Origin: Onchocerca volvulus
Taxonomy: Eukaryota; Nematoda; Chromadorea; Rhabditida; Onchocercidae
Reading direction: 5' to 3'
DNA: 64,000 nt
Assembly (NCBI GenBank): GCA_000499405.2
Contig: HG738137.1
Span: forward strand, 24,949,845 to 25,013,844
The position numbers were made by a program, and so were the translations under genes. The notes beneath the pieces were generated by a model, which did not search any database, had not been told where the DNA came from, and worked only from the letters and a program-made list of their open reading frames with translations. Each line of letters starts with the position of its first letter. The first letter of the stretch is position 1. This document shows positions 37,765-50,659 of this stretch, one piece after another.

Positions 37765-39429
37765 ATTTCGATAAAATATGCCAAGTCATAAAAGTTATTG
37801 CTGATAAAATTTCCTTTCTCAAAGAATTTTGAATTTAAAATGTACTGCTAAATTAACATTTTCAGTTTTTACCGTTATTGTTGAAACTATATAATCATTT
37901 CAAAGTTCCATTATATTTTAATTACATATGGATCTTACTATATTAAATTATATTTTAAAGCTAATTCGTTGGCTCACCAAATACCAGAAATTCGAGTAAA
38001 TCACATAATATTCCAACGATAAATTTAAGTGTTTAACAAACTTATTAAAAAATAATGAATAATAAATCTCTTAATTCAAATTTTTTCCTTCTTAAATCTG
38101 ATTATTTTCAACGATAATAAAATTATTTACATTTTTAGTACTAATATTTTTGGATACAAATGAAAAACTTGGCAAAGCAGTTGTATTATCAAATTGTCAA
38201 GATTGTTGAAATTTAAGTTGTGAGCATAAATCAGAAATTATTGAAGCTTTAAATATCGGAAAAATGATAGATCTTTGTACAATCCCAAAAGTATCGTTTT
38301 CGAAATAATTTTAGGAATATAAATTCGACTTCCTTTCAATAACGCTATCTAAAAGAGTTTTCAAAGAAAGTAAAAAATAGAAAATTGGCAGCGATTTATT
38401 TCCTTTTCATTTTACTTCGTTTATTTAAAAAAAAAAAAAAAAAAAGATAAAAAAGAATGTAAGACATTAAATGTGTTTAACAAACATATATGACTGAATC
38501 AAAAATTCCAGAATAGAAACAATAAATTTTGTCATTTTTTTTCAAATTTTTACATTTAAAATTATATGTTTGCTAGATTTAGATTTTCAACTCATAAAAA
38601 TTTGGGAAAATATGCCAAAATGGAAGTGTAAAGAAGATTTTATCATCTTTTCTGAGCAAAAATATTTTTTCTTTCTAATTTTTTTCTTTTTTTTTTTTTC
38701 TGTAAAGTTCTATTTATTAAGATGTGTTTTCTTTTTTCGATTACGAAAACATGTTGCAATAAATTAGAAATAAATCTAAGTTAAAGAAAAAATGAACGAA
38801 CCATTTTCTTTCAATTTAAATCGGATCAAATGAATTGTTTCAATTTTAAATTGTGAAATTTGCTTCATATCAAATTTTAATTATTACATCAATTCCTTTA
38901 TAACTTGTAATTTTTTTTTTTTTTTATTTTATTATATGTAACATAATCGTCACATCGTCAATATTATTGTGGTAGTATTACAACTTGCTTTTTTAAAACT
39001 TTTATAAATTTTAGCCCAAAATATTATTCAATTCTTGCAAATAATAATTGTTAATAATTTAAATAAAATTTTTAAAAAGTGCAAATATTTGTAATGAAAA
39101 TTTTTGAATTACTAATTCGATTATAAGAACTTTTATTTAAATTTCATAATTTTGAAGTTCTATTCAAGTTATTACTTATTATTGTTGTTATAGAAAAATT
39201 TTCATAATGTTCGTTATACATTGTTACACTATAATTATTGATGAATATGTAAATGAGGTAGAATTTCCAAGCATTCGTAGCATTTTGTTAATCTGTCAAA
39301 ATTTTCACTCAAAATTTATGCAAAATTCCAGCATTTTTGAAAGCATAAAATGTCCTTGAACCATTCTATAGCAAAATGTCGATTTTTCAATCAAAATAGC
39401 AAATATTCTTGGATTTTATAGTCTATAAA

Positions 39430-39441
39430 TTTGGCGCCAAA
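39430..39441. promoter_or_regulatory. Palindromic E2F-like site
   Basis: TTTGGCGCCAAA is a perfect 12-bp palindrome containing the E2F/DP consensus TTTSGCGC on both strands. It is isolated in AT-rich DNA with no gene nearby, so function is uncertain. Confidence 0.35.
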
Positions 39442-42400
39442 CAAACAGAAAGTACCATTAATCCTAGAATTAACTGAGGCAAATTTACATATTTTTAAGA
39501 CATCATCGATCGTTGTTGTCATCATTAATATGGTTTTCGACAATTTTGACATAAATTTACGGTAATGAGACAGTTTTTGACATAGAATTCACGGTAATGA
39601 TATGCTAAATTGTGATAAGTGGAATGGAACGGATGACGAAGCAGGGATGAGTTATATTTGATGATGGCATGAATTAAATGTGACAAAATGATAAATTCTA
39701 AATTTATATCTGCAAAATTTACATATAAATTAATAGATGCCAAGTCTATACTAGATTCCTCATGACATTACGACTTGTTGATCTCGTCGTATTCCAAATA
39801 ATATTTTTTTTTTTTTTAATTTCCAAATAATTTTTAATTTTCATAAAATGTTACGAAATGAAATTATTTGCTAATGGAAGATTTCGCATTTTCAATTCAT
39901 GAAATGTACGTAAAGATATAATTAAAAGTTCAATTAAAAAAGCTTCCATAAAATGAAATGATTAAAGCGAAAAAAGATCGATTTTTCGCAAATTAAATTA
40001 TCGCTGAAATTAATAATACGAATAAATTAAAATAATTATTTCACATTAATTATAAATTTTTTTGCAAAATATCAATTGCAATGTGTATATTGTTCATATA
40101 TGATAACGATGAAATGTAAATTATATTTAATCATTGATTTTTTATTACTAATCTTTTATTCATTATCGAAAATAATTAGTTTTGTAAACAGTAGTAAATA
40201 AAAATTTTTTGATAATGAGCAGAATATAAACTTTGTTTCCTTGCTTGATTTAGTTTTTAGATTATTTTTAAAATTTTGGATTAATTTATTTTAAAAAAAA
40301 TGCAAAAATGTATATTTTTTAAACTAATTAAAAATAAATTTTTAAATTAAAATTAAAACTGTTTAAACAAATAAAAATTCAGGAATTCTCCAAAAAAAAA
40401 AAAAAAAAAAGAGAACAAAATTTTCGAAAATTCTTCATCATTTATTTCATTCATTATTAATAATCATTTTTCCGGATCTATACGGAAGTAAATAAAAAGT
40501 GGAGAAAATGAAAAAATTTTATGAAATTCTTATGGAAAATGAAAAATACAGCAAAATCGAGACATTTCGTGATGAAATTCTCTCGGGAATTACCACCAGG
40601 TCCAAAGGATTGAAAATCCGTTAATAACTCTCATCCAAAAATCCAATCTAATTTCTATTTATATATATTTATGAATTTATGTGTATATCCATCCTTCATC
40701 TCTTTATAATTATAATTAATGCTGATGAAATATGTATTATCGGAAAAGGTCGGGGATGGGGTCAAAATGAAATGAGGTCAAAGGATGACGAGAAGGAAGA
40801 GAGAAATTTGATGATGAAATTGAAAGAAAGAGATTGAAAAGATAGGAAAATATAAAAAGGAAGAACATTGAAGATTCCCATTCATGTATATCTATATATA
40901 AATACATATATCGTAATCAAATTTGCAAAATCGGGCCACAAAACCCCGTACGGCCACAGAATCCGAATCCCAAAGTAATTTCATTTCTTCATTCTATTTT
41001 CATTCTCTTCCTTTTCTCACCAATTCCTCCTCAATTTCCTCCTCTTTTCCTTCAATCTTTCTAATTCCTCCTTTTTCATCCACTTTTCTGCATATTTCAA
41101 ATCTCTTCGTCATACTTACCATAATCTACCTCATCTTTCTTACTTATTTAGTTATCTACTTTCATTCTTCATTATTTATCATTTCAAAGATAAACAAGCA
41201 TATTTGCCTATTGATAAGATAAACCTAAATTATTTAAATTGAAAATTCTCTCAATGAATTTTTTTTTTTCAGAAGCAAAAGAATGGTATAAATTTAAAAT
41301 TCAAGTTAAAAAAATAACGAATTTAAGGCTAAATCAAAATTCTTTATTTAATCATTTTAAGATAAACAAATATATATCCTAATTGATAAAACTAATAATT
41401 TGAATTTGATTCTGGAATAGAAATAAAAATCTGAATTCGAAAATCCAATGAAAATAAATTTAAAACTATGTCAGAATCAAGAATTACCGACAATTACCAA
41501 TTTTTCTCAGTGATTTCTTCTTCTTTTTCAAGAAAAAACGAAAAAAAAAGAAAGTACAAATTTATAAAATCCAATAAAAGCAATAGTAAACTTATAGATA
41601 ATGAATATTTTAAAATAACTGCAAACAACAAGTGCTGCAATATATTTTTAAATTCATTGTTGACAAATTCCTATTTTTTGAGTTATGCTTAAATAACATG
41701 CAAAATCATCATTTAGCAATTTTTGCAGTATATTTGTATTAAATAATGAATAGAAGGAAAAAAATGAAAAAAAACAAAACTTATTTATTTATTTTTCTTT
41801 TTGAATAAAAATTTGATTCATTTTTCCATTTTTTTTTTTACTTTGAAAATGGAAAAATACAAAATGCTTCTTCATCAGAAAACGACAATCGCAATCGTAT
41901 AATTGGGGTCACATGGGAGAGAATTAATGTAATTAATGTTTGGGTTTCTGCATGTAATTTGAGAAACCCTTCAACCATCATCACCCACTTTTACTTCTAA
42001 AAAGTCATCATTTTGCTATTAGATTTGAAAAAATAGGAAAAAAAAAATGGGAAGAAAATGCAACAGTTTTGATAAATGAAAAGGGATAAAGAAACAAAAA
42101 ATTACAGGTTTTGTTTTTTTTTTTTTCGCTTTTTTTCTTTCTCATTTCGATTTTTCAGTTTCTCACTACATTCATTTTAAAATTGGAATAATTATAATTT
42201 ATTTGCAAAGTTTACGTAATTGCTTTCATCAATGCATTTATTTATTCAATCGTTGCAGAAGAAAAAAAAAAGATTTTGGAATTTCAATTTCTTTTTTTCA
42301 GTTCCAATTTCATGTAACGTAAATCAATTATTAAATATTTTAAAATAAAACTTCGAAATATTAACTAATTTCCTTTCTTTTTTCCTTTTCTATTTTTTTT

Positions 42401-42515
42401 ATCCAGTAATAGGAAATTAGTTACATTCTATGAATTTTTGGTAACTGGACATAATTGCTATCCAATTTTTGCTTTCAATTTTTGTGAGTTTTTTTTTCAA
42501 TTTCACATCACATAA

Positions 42516-45500
42516 TTAATTATAAATATTGGAAAATAAATATTGATTGGCAAATAAAACAGCAATAAATGAGATAAATATTGTGTTACAATAACAATAA
42601 CAATAATAGCAACAACAATAACAAGAACTACGTCTATCATTGCTGGCGGAAATGTCTCGACGTTGAGCATTTTCACGTTCAATATGCCAATTATAACTTT
42701 TTGATGATTGCTTTGCCCAATGTTCGCATGAATCCGGTAAATGCTTGATCGATCCGGATTCCTGGAGTAATTCCAGTAATGCTCTGTAATATTTTCAACA
42801 TTTCTCAAGTAAATTAGATTTTGTATTATTTAATAAAAATCATTTCACTAAAAACTTTTTTTTAACGAAAAATAGTAATTAAGGAAAATTTACAATGAAA
42901 CTATTTACAATGAAAAACTAATTAAGTAACAAATGAGCATAATAAATAAAATCGTCAATAAGTAAGTTTATGAATATATAAATTGTTGTAAGAATGCTCA
43001 AATATTTTAAGCAAATTTTCGAAATAAAAAAAAAAATTATATTTATTTATTAATTTACAAATTGAAATAAATAATTTTGGAATATTTGATATAATACTAC
43101 TGCATTTATATTTAATGGCTAATTAAGTAAAAGTTGATCAGAATCGATTTTTTTATCAAATAAATCATAAGTAAAGTGGAATATTCGAACAATCACCATG
43201 ATGAACACTTTTCAGAATCCGGTTTATAACTGATTTTGTAAATTTTTGCGACAAAGAATAAGAAAAATGATATAGTAAATTACAAAGTAGGATTGAACTT
43301 CATTGAATTAAATTAAGAAATAAATGATAAACTAAATTTTTATTTAAACGAATCATTAGTAATCATGCGTGTCTTTAATGAGTCAGCATATCGATCTTGT
43401 TTTATTTCAAATAAACAGAATTAGCATATAAAAACAAACCGAAAACTTCGTCGACTTAAATTAATCAAAAAATCATTCATTTTAGCACCACAAAACTTAT
43501 TTGATTGTCTTACATAGCATTTGTCATGCATTGTAACACTTCTGAAATGGTCAAGTGCATATTAATTGCATTATTATCAATTTGTCCATTTTATCTGATA
43601 TAGCATCAAAGATTCTTATGATTAATCTCCAATTTGTGGTAAAATTAAAAACAATATTAAAATTATTCAATAAATTCTTCAATAAAATGCAATGATTTCA
43701 ACTTTTGCAAATAAATTTATCCATAAAATTTGCACATCATTAATCATTCCTTTTTAGCTATTTATTTTTTTTTTCAGTTTTTTTCTCAACTCTTCCAAAC
43801 TTTTCCACCATAATCATTATTCATTTCTTCCATGCAAAAAGAACAGTATCTCTTAGAATTAATGACAGCAAATAATCTAATTTTTTTTTTTTTCCTGACT
43901 TGCATAAATCGTCAAGATGCTCGTTGACCATTTCTATACCACTGTCCACTAAATTTGATGCAGCACGTTGCAGGATTGTTGTTTGGCTTGCACATAGTGT
44001 TACAACGTCATTTCCATGTCTTGACCAACATGGTATAATGAATGATAAGAAATCATCTGAAATTTCAACACAGAATACTGTAGGTGTATACTGTAATATC
44101 AGATGAAAAACTGTTTTTAGATGCGACACAGCAATAGTTCAAGTTCGGAGTTTCTAAGTCGACGCAACAATGGCGACCGTTTGAAGTTCAAAGCAACGCA
44201 GCAGTAGCAACAGTTCGACAATTCAGTTGAGCGGTATTCTTCTCTACGACTACAAAGGAATGTTCAAAATAAAAATCAATACAAACCAGTATTATAATGA
44301 TATGCATCACAAATGCTTGTCCATGAAATTTGACCTTTTAACAATATATTGCCGATGGTTCGATCACCACAACGATTTATACAACTTGCAAATTCTGCAT
44401 TTAATCTAAAATCAATTTTGCATACTTCACAATTATTTGTACTTAAAATAGGTACAATTAACTTATGGATAGAAACAATTAAACAGAATTATACCTAAAA
44501 TATCTAAAATGAATAACTCAAAAGAAACATATAGTTATATACTTAATCGGCTAGAATTGGAATTAATATAGTGTGCAAAAAATTTAAAATTCTTCCTCTT
44601 CCGAGAAATTAGTTTGCACATCTGGATTAACCATACAGTTTCATTAACCATAATAATAATTAGCACATTATTAATTCGATTTTTTCTAATCCACACTAAT
44701 TGATAGAATTGAAAACTCCGATTTCTTACAGCAATTCTCCGTGGTTTTTCATCTCTCCCACCCCCCCTTTACGGTAATCTGTCAAATATCGTATATTCAT
44801 GAATTATTCTGTCAGCGGGAGAAAATGCCATTTTATGAAAACTGTTTAATTACTCACTTAATTATTCTATGATTTATGGATTTAAGACATTTCAGGAGTA
44901 CAATTGCTGTTGAAATTGTGGATGCAGTAATGTAAGGATAACGATATAAGAACTTAAATATTGTTATAACGATAAGTGAAATATTTGTTCATGCTATAAC
45001 AATTTATCGAAAGTATATCATCTAAATTTGAATATTTCTCTATATGAAATTAAATTTACTTTAATTAAAATTAAGATTATAGTATTTAATTAAAAATGAC
45101 TAACTTGAAAGTGTATTATTAAGAATATTTGTTCATATTATAATAGTTCATTGAAATATATTATTTAAACACAAATAAGATTCATATGAAATTAAAATTG
45201 AAATTACAATTGATTGAACGTTAATTTGAAATTACATTTTGAATTTAAATATCAAACAAAAAGAAGGATACTTGCAAATATTTTCAATTCGTTGAGCAAA
45301 GCTATTAATACGGTGTCGTAAATTTCTTGGTAGACCAATTAATATGCTATGCAAAGGTGTCACCAAATCTTTGGCCCAATGATCGGTTCCACCCAAAATA
45401 TTTGCCATATTATTCATCTAAACTAAGCAATTTCAAATAGTTTCACAATAAGACTTCTGATATTCATAACTTTCGAAAAATTGTCTAAAGTTTTTTTTTT

Positions 45501-45746
45501 TTTTTGGTATATTTTAATTGATTAACTCAATTTACAACATTTTATTTTAAAATTTGAGTAGTTGATATCAAATTTATGTTACAAAATTATTAATTTAAAC
45601 AAATTTTTAATTATAATAGCAAATAAAATTAAACTAACATTGCCATCCTTACATCGTAGTATGCATGCAAGTTGTTGATGAGAAATGACTAAAACTTGAA
45701 AATAAATCAAACAAAATAGGAATAAAAAATATTTTTCAGATTTCAT
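42516..45746 (-). CDS. Secreted or surface cysteine-containing protein, 249 residues
   Basis: Five exons: 45746-45639, 45417-45272, 44405-44335, 44056-43900 and 42783-42516. All phases agree and the total is 750 nt. Exon 1 encodes a signal peptide (MKSEKYFLFLFCLIYFQVLV) and the start of the mature protein. The mature region has cysteines at about 28, 32, 84, 93, 97, 118, 130, 160 and 180, including two CxxxC pairs, with helical spacers between, suggesting a small disulfide-bonded helical domain like nematode extracellular Cys families (CPG4-type is one possibility; not proven). Near the C-terminus a Cys/Tyr run (CYCCCYYCYCYC) encoded by a TGT/TAT microsatellite precedes about 23 mostly hydrophobic residues. 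These could be a GPI signal, a membrane anchor with palmitoylated cysteines, or repeat-driven extension. The open frame in exon 5's other frame (up to 42808) lacks phase support. Function unknown. Confidence 0.75.
44115..44240. other. G+C-elevated patch inside intron 3 of the Cys-protein gene
   Basis: The segment has CGACACAGCAATAGTTC, GACGCAACAATGGCGACCG and GCAACGCAGCAGTAGCAACA, with repeated CAACAGTTC-like units. It is clearly different from the AT-rich intron around it and similar in style to mobile-element sequence at 55740-55850. It may be an insertion fragment; no terminal repeats are visible. Confidence 0.4.
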
Positions 45747-46099
45747 TCTTATTATTCTTATTTCCTTATTGTCGGTAAGTTACGATGATGTGAATTGTTA
45801 AAGAATCATTCTGAAATAAAAATAAATAAATAAATTATTAATCAGTTAATTGACTAATTAATACATTCATTTTGCATCATTTTTACGCTTTGTTAACTCA
45901 CGCAATTTTCTTCAATTTTCAATTTCATCAATTTCAGGAAATGGAAAATTTATAATGGATAAAATGACTAAATAAGTTACATAGTATCAATGTTAAAATT
46001 AAATTGGAAGTGCACATCTTCAATAAATTGCAAGTTTGTCACCATCCATCAATACGCTAGCAGTAGTTGCAGCATTATCAGTAGTTTACTAAACCTCGC

Positions 46100-46127
46100 T
46101 GACCTTTGCTTGACCTTTAAATGACCA
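46100..46127 (-). promoter_or_regulatory. Three AGGTCA-type half-sites in tandem, 5-bp spacing
   Basis: On the plus strand TGACCT (46100), TGACCT (46111) and TGACCA (46122) repeat with an exact 11-bp period, giving two overlapping DR5 elements on the minus strand. They lie about 355 bp upstream of the ATG of the minus-strand Cys-protein gene. DR5 elements bind nuclear hormone receptors in other animals; nematodes have many such receptors. The role here is inferred. Confidence 0.5.
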
Positions 46128-49100
46128 CAACAGTAAATATCTAGATTAGTAGCATTTCTTGTTAGAATGATAAGTAGACGATAAGATAACGATAAAAAGA
46201 TGTAGTCTGAAATTCGGTTCTAAAAAAAGAAAATTAAAACAAAGTAAAGAAATTTTGATCAACGAAAACATTCCTGTGAAAATTTTCATGTTTCATCGCA
46301 CTATACGAAAAAGCATTAACTCAAAATTTTCAAAGCGATTCAAAAATTTCAAAGCAATTGAACATATTTCGAAAAAAATACATATATTTTTTTCATACAT
46401 TTTATTAAGTAATAATGATTTGTTTTTAAACAATAAATTGTACTAAATTATGAAATTTTAAATGAAATTGTGGGAAGGAAAAAGATAGAAAAATAGAAAG
46501 AGTTTATTTGCTTCAAGAAGCAAATATGAGGATGCATTTTACAAAATGAATTTTGCCGGAATCTAACTCATCTAAAAAGTCCCGGGGGAAAATTTCAATC
46601 TTGCTAAGAAAATTTGTCCGTTTGAATGAAATGAAATGAAATGAAATGAAATGGAAGAGCTCGTGAAGAAATGATTAGATGTGAAAGCGTTTGAAAATTT
46701 ATTGTTCCTTCTGTTATTCTTAGCAAATTACTTCGCTTTTATTTTGACTATTTACGATTGAGTTATTGCGAAAAGGTTATTTACCATGCGATTATATTTG
46801 TTGCAATTTCATTTTATTGGTTGCAAAATTTTTCAAAATTTCTTTTCGGATGATTCAAAATTTTGCAAACGATCAAATAGCTCTCATCAACTGATATGCC
46901 ATAGAATGCAAAAATTTTGATAGAATGAAGAAAAAAAAAATTTTTACAAAGAATTTGTTCAAAATTTTCCAATTCCTTCACTTTTTCATTTGCTTATTTG
47001 ATGATTTAATGACAAAATGTTTGTAAAAGTTAACATAGATTTATGAAAATTCGTCAAAAAATTCTAAAAACTTAACAATGTTACCAGAAAATTTCAAAAT
47101 AGTCGACAGAATGTCTAGAAGAGTAATATTTAAATGTCTAATTGTTACATTAGCGTGAAAAATTCTTTTTTTTGCTAAAACAGCTTGTAAACATTGAAAT
47201 TCTGGCTGAAAATTTAAATCGAAAAAGTGTAAAAATAATTTATGCAAAATTGAAATAAATGCTAACTGCTAGATTTGAATTGGCCCGTTAGCGAGGCGAA
47301 TGAATTTGATGATTGCCATTTTATGGCAATATTTTTTTTTTTATCCTAGAGAGAAAATATTTAGTTTTAAGTCCTAAGCCTTAAGCTTAAGGTCTAAGTC
47401 TTAAGACATTCTTAGTACATGAAATATTGTCCATCCTTGGGATGTTTAGTTAAATTTAATTAATTCAGCTAGCGCTAAAAATATACTTGCAATTTCGGAA
47501 TTAATCAACAAGCAATCTTCATTTTCAAACTACAAATTTTTCAAATTTTATTTTTAGACAAAAAAATGCCTTTTTAATTTTATTTTAAAAAATTCATTCA
47601 CAAAGTCATTACTGTTTTCTAAAAGTATAAAAAGAAAAAAAGTTTGTTCATATAAATGATAAATAACAACAAAAGTTCTGTTTAGTAATTATTTCATATA
47701 TTTATACTGTTTTGATATTATTTTATGTTACTCTACCTGAAATAATTTACATAGATCAAATTATTGAAAACTGAGAATCAATCAGCAGATGGAAAGATCA
47801 AGCTTATTCTAGAATACTTAATACCTGAAATAATTTTAAAAATTACTTTTAAAAAATTTTATTGTAACGTGAATTGAAGCGTTCTATATTAAAATTCGAA
47901 TTAGTTGTTAAGATAGTAATTTAATAAGAATTAGTAAATATAATTTATAATGCTAAATACAATATCATTAAATGTAACGTATATTTGAATCAGTATTCAA
48001 TAACTTAATCAAAAATGATATTTTTATTAAAAGTTAAATTAATAAAAAATGAATAATGAAAAATCGGGGTAAAAAATTATTCTGAACCAAAAACAATAAG
48101 GAAAAAAATTTCGCTTCATTTTTTTTTTTTTCAATTTATTGCTTTTAATTCGAATGAAATTTCGAGAAAATTTTTTAAAATATCAAATCTTTCTTTTTTT
48201 TTTTAATTTAAATGGAAAAAAGGAAGTATTGAGCAAAAAGCTGTTTTACAATTAATGTAAGAAGAAAAATGCATTTATATTTTCTTTTTCCGCTTTTTTA
48301 AGCCATTTTTTTCCGCTCTTTTTATTTTTAAATTTGTTCGATTAGCAAATTAAAAGTTTATGCAATGTTGTTTTTATCTTGTCAACTTGATCAATTTTCG
48401 TTTCTAAATCCATTTCCGATTGGAAAGTCAACAATATCATCGCTTCTCATAATTATGTATTCCTTATTTAAAAAAAAAAAAAAAGAAATCACTGATTTAA
48501 ATTTTTATTCTGATATATATATAAAAATTTCCCTGAGAATTTTTTCCTGACAATTTCTTTTAATAATTTCCTTGATAATTTAGGATATAGCTTAGCAATT
48601 ATTTCCTTTTCAGAAAAAGTCAATGCTAACTAAAAATTAGCTCTTGTAATTTCGCCTCTTTTTTCGGTTTATTTTTCCTCTCTTTAAATCATTTTTTAAG
48701 CCTTCGATTTTCCCAATTTCCTTCGTTGCATAAAAATTTCATGCATATGTATGTATAAAAATTTCTCGGATTAATTATTTCCTCTAGTATACAACGATTT
48801 CTCGCTATTTGTGTATCAACACAAGTCATTTTATCATTTTAAACTGCGTATATTTCTTTACAATCAAGATTTTATAATTAGAAGTCAGTTGTTAATTGAT
48901 TAGTTTTTCTTACAAATTTTTTTTTTTGGTTTATTCTTCTTTCTTTAAATTCTTATTCTTTTCAGTTACAAAATTTTCGAATGAAATTTTTCCTCCAGAG
49001 AAGAAAATGAGAAATCGTTCTCGAGTTTCAAGTGAAGCTCAGTAAAAAATATTGTCTAGTTTCGCACCAAAATTTGTTCTGCAAAAAGCATAAAAATATA

Positions 49101-49514
49101 AGAAAAATGTTATAAATTAAGTTTCTTGAAAAAATTTTACATTGAAACATTCTATAATAGGAGATTTATCCGATAATATTTCAAAATAACCATTTGGATA
49201 GATGTAAAAATTCGAATATTTGTCAAAAAATTGAATTCCTCTTTTTTTTCCTTTTTTTTTTTGTTTTAGACTTTAAATTTTGATTACTAAAAATAAACCG
49301 GAATGATGATTTATGGTTTCATGACATTTTCTGACCAATCTGTTAAAGCAAAACACTGTGACAGTGAAGTATTTTGCATAGATGGATGTCACAGAGACGA
49401 CAAATTCTAGAGGAAATGTCAAACTAATGTCATAAAGAGCAGTTCATAAATTTTATACAATAATCAATATGGTAAACTAGCTTATCTCAAAAAGGCTGGA
49501 AATTGTATTATCGT

Positions 49515-49670
49515 AAAGGTCAATACTAATAGTGTATATATTGTTAATTTAACGAAAAGTCAAAGATCAATATGGGATCAACATATCAAATATCAAAGGT
49601 CAACATATTAGTAATATCAATGGTCAACATATCAAAGGCCGATATATCAATGACCATTATGCGATTTTTA
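49515..49670. repeat. Degenerate short repeats with TCAAAGGTCAACATAT
   Basis: AAAGGTCAATA, AAAGATCAATATG, ATCAAAGGTCAACATATTA, ATCAATGGTCAACATATCA and AAAGGCCGATATATCA follow each other every 18-32 bases. Several contain GGTCA half-sites. This is an old minisatellite just before the Helitron-rich region. Confidence 0.6.
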
Positions 49671-49804
49671 TCAGATATAAAACTGATAGCCACGATATTT
49701 CCAAATCAGTCAATAAAATAATGATTAAAAAACAAAGATAATTGCATATGAGAAAACATGTATAAATGTATTTTAATATTGTCATTTGAATAAACAATTA
49801 AAAA

Positions 49805-49948
49805 TCTATATAAATAAAAATGTAAATATTCGTTTTTCATTTCCAGTGAAAATTCGAAACAACGTTGCCTTCAAATAAGCGCATGTTTAACAACTTTCGG
49901 AGATTTGAGATTTTAGCAAATAAACATTTACTTTTTTATTTATATAGA
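49805..49948. mobile_element. 144-bp foldback element with Helitron-like 23-bp ends
   Basis: The left end begins TCTATATAAATAAAAATG and the right end is its inverted copy (22 of 23 positions match over 49805-49827 and 49926-49948). The left end is preceded by A, as Helitrons inserting at A/T are. Inside, GCCTTCAAATAAGCGCATGT matches the subterminal region of the other Helitron 5' ends at 50660 and 57221. It may be two 5' ends joined head to head or a small non-autonomous element with inverted termini. Confidence 0.6.
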
Positions 49949-49990
49949 CCAGTTGGACCGACCGTGCTTCGCATAAACGGTTTCAACTTG
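49949..49990. mobile_element. Possible Helitron 3' hairpin
   Basis: Directly after the foldback element comes GACCGACCGTGCTTCGC and a short stem ACCGT/ACGGT (49961-49965 with 49977-49981). CGTGCTTCGC-type hairpins are frequent at Helitron 3' ends. Read on the minus strand it ends CCAACTGG followed by T, compatible with the CTRR/T rule. Orientation is not certain because the hairpin core is nearly palindromic. Confidence 0.35.
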
Positions 49991-50659
49991 GAGAGTATGA
50001 AACTTGAAATCAAAAAAAAAAAAAAAAGAAATGAGTAAATAAAAATCAATAATTCTTATATGACAAAAAAAATTGATAAGATTTAGTAACTGTAAGAGAT
50101 CATGATAATAATTTGATCAATAAATCATAGTTGTTCGCATTATTGGCATGTGCCAAATATAAAGTGTTCTAGGTTTATGGAGCAAATATGAATCAGATAT
50201 TTATCAGTCTAGCTTGTAAGTTATTAATCTATTAAATTAATATTGATTTAAATAAAAGAAATTTTCACATGCAAAAATCTATAATTCCTATATTACTCAA
50301 CAGATGGGAAAACGAATAAAGCTACCCAAATAGATTTAATTGAATTGAAATATATTTTTCATTCTCCTACATTTTGCTCTAGCCAATTTTTTGTGATATC
50401 TTCTTTTAAAGCTTATCTGAAATAAAAAAGTAAATAGATCATAATCAAAATTACCATAACATTTAATTATTGAAAAAAATTTCAAATAATAAAAACAAAT
50501 AAAAAAAGACACAAATTGTAGAACTGAGAAAATTGACAAAATTCAGGATATAAATTCAAAATAAATCTATTGTGGGGCAGATAAACAATAGATAGTTCAT
50601 TAGAAATTAAATGCATGAACATAGGAAGAAGGATAAGAGGCATTTTTAAAATTAGCTAG

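Larger units (their letters stand above)
33641..42515. other. 9-kb gene desert upstream of pag-3
   Basis: I found no supported exon. Notable contents are a GAAAT pentamer run at 35394-35412, an inverted AGGTC/GACCT pair near 36495-36513, a CATG/CGCG-rich patch at 36889-36943, a threefold ATTGATTGATTTGTT repeat at 37210-37370, the 21-bp perfect hairpin at 37709-37764, a TTTGGCGCCAAA palindrome at 39430-39441 and many homopolymer runs. The length upstream of a neuronal transcription factor suggests room for distant control elements. Confidence 0.5.
45747..49804. other. Upstream region of the Cys-protein gene and spacer
   Basis: No exon was found. It contains the three nuclear-receptor half-sites at 46100-46127, a GAAAT pentamer run at 46624-46653, a CCTTAAGCTTAAGG palindrome at 47379-47392 within TTAAG/TAAG repeats (47366-47410), and a cluster of GGTCAA repeats at 49515-49670. 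Short frames (46255-46446, 47041-47247, 48365-48550) have no splice partners or coding composition. Confidence 0.5.

Noticed and set aside
42503..42808. 101-codon minus-strand frame in the last exon of the Cys-protein gene
   Set aside because: The acceptor at 42784 and the incoming phase select a different frame, which gives the coherent ALLELLQESGS... C-terminus.
47366..47410. TTAAG/CCTAAG repeats resembling nematode telomere (TTAGGC)
   Set aside because: Only loose similarity and too short; better described as a local palindrome.
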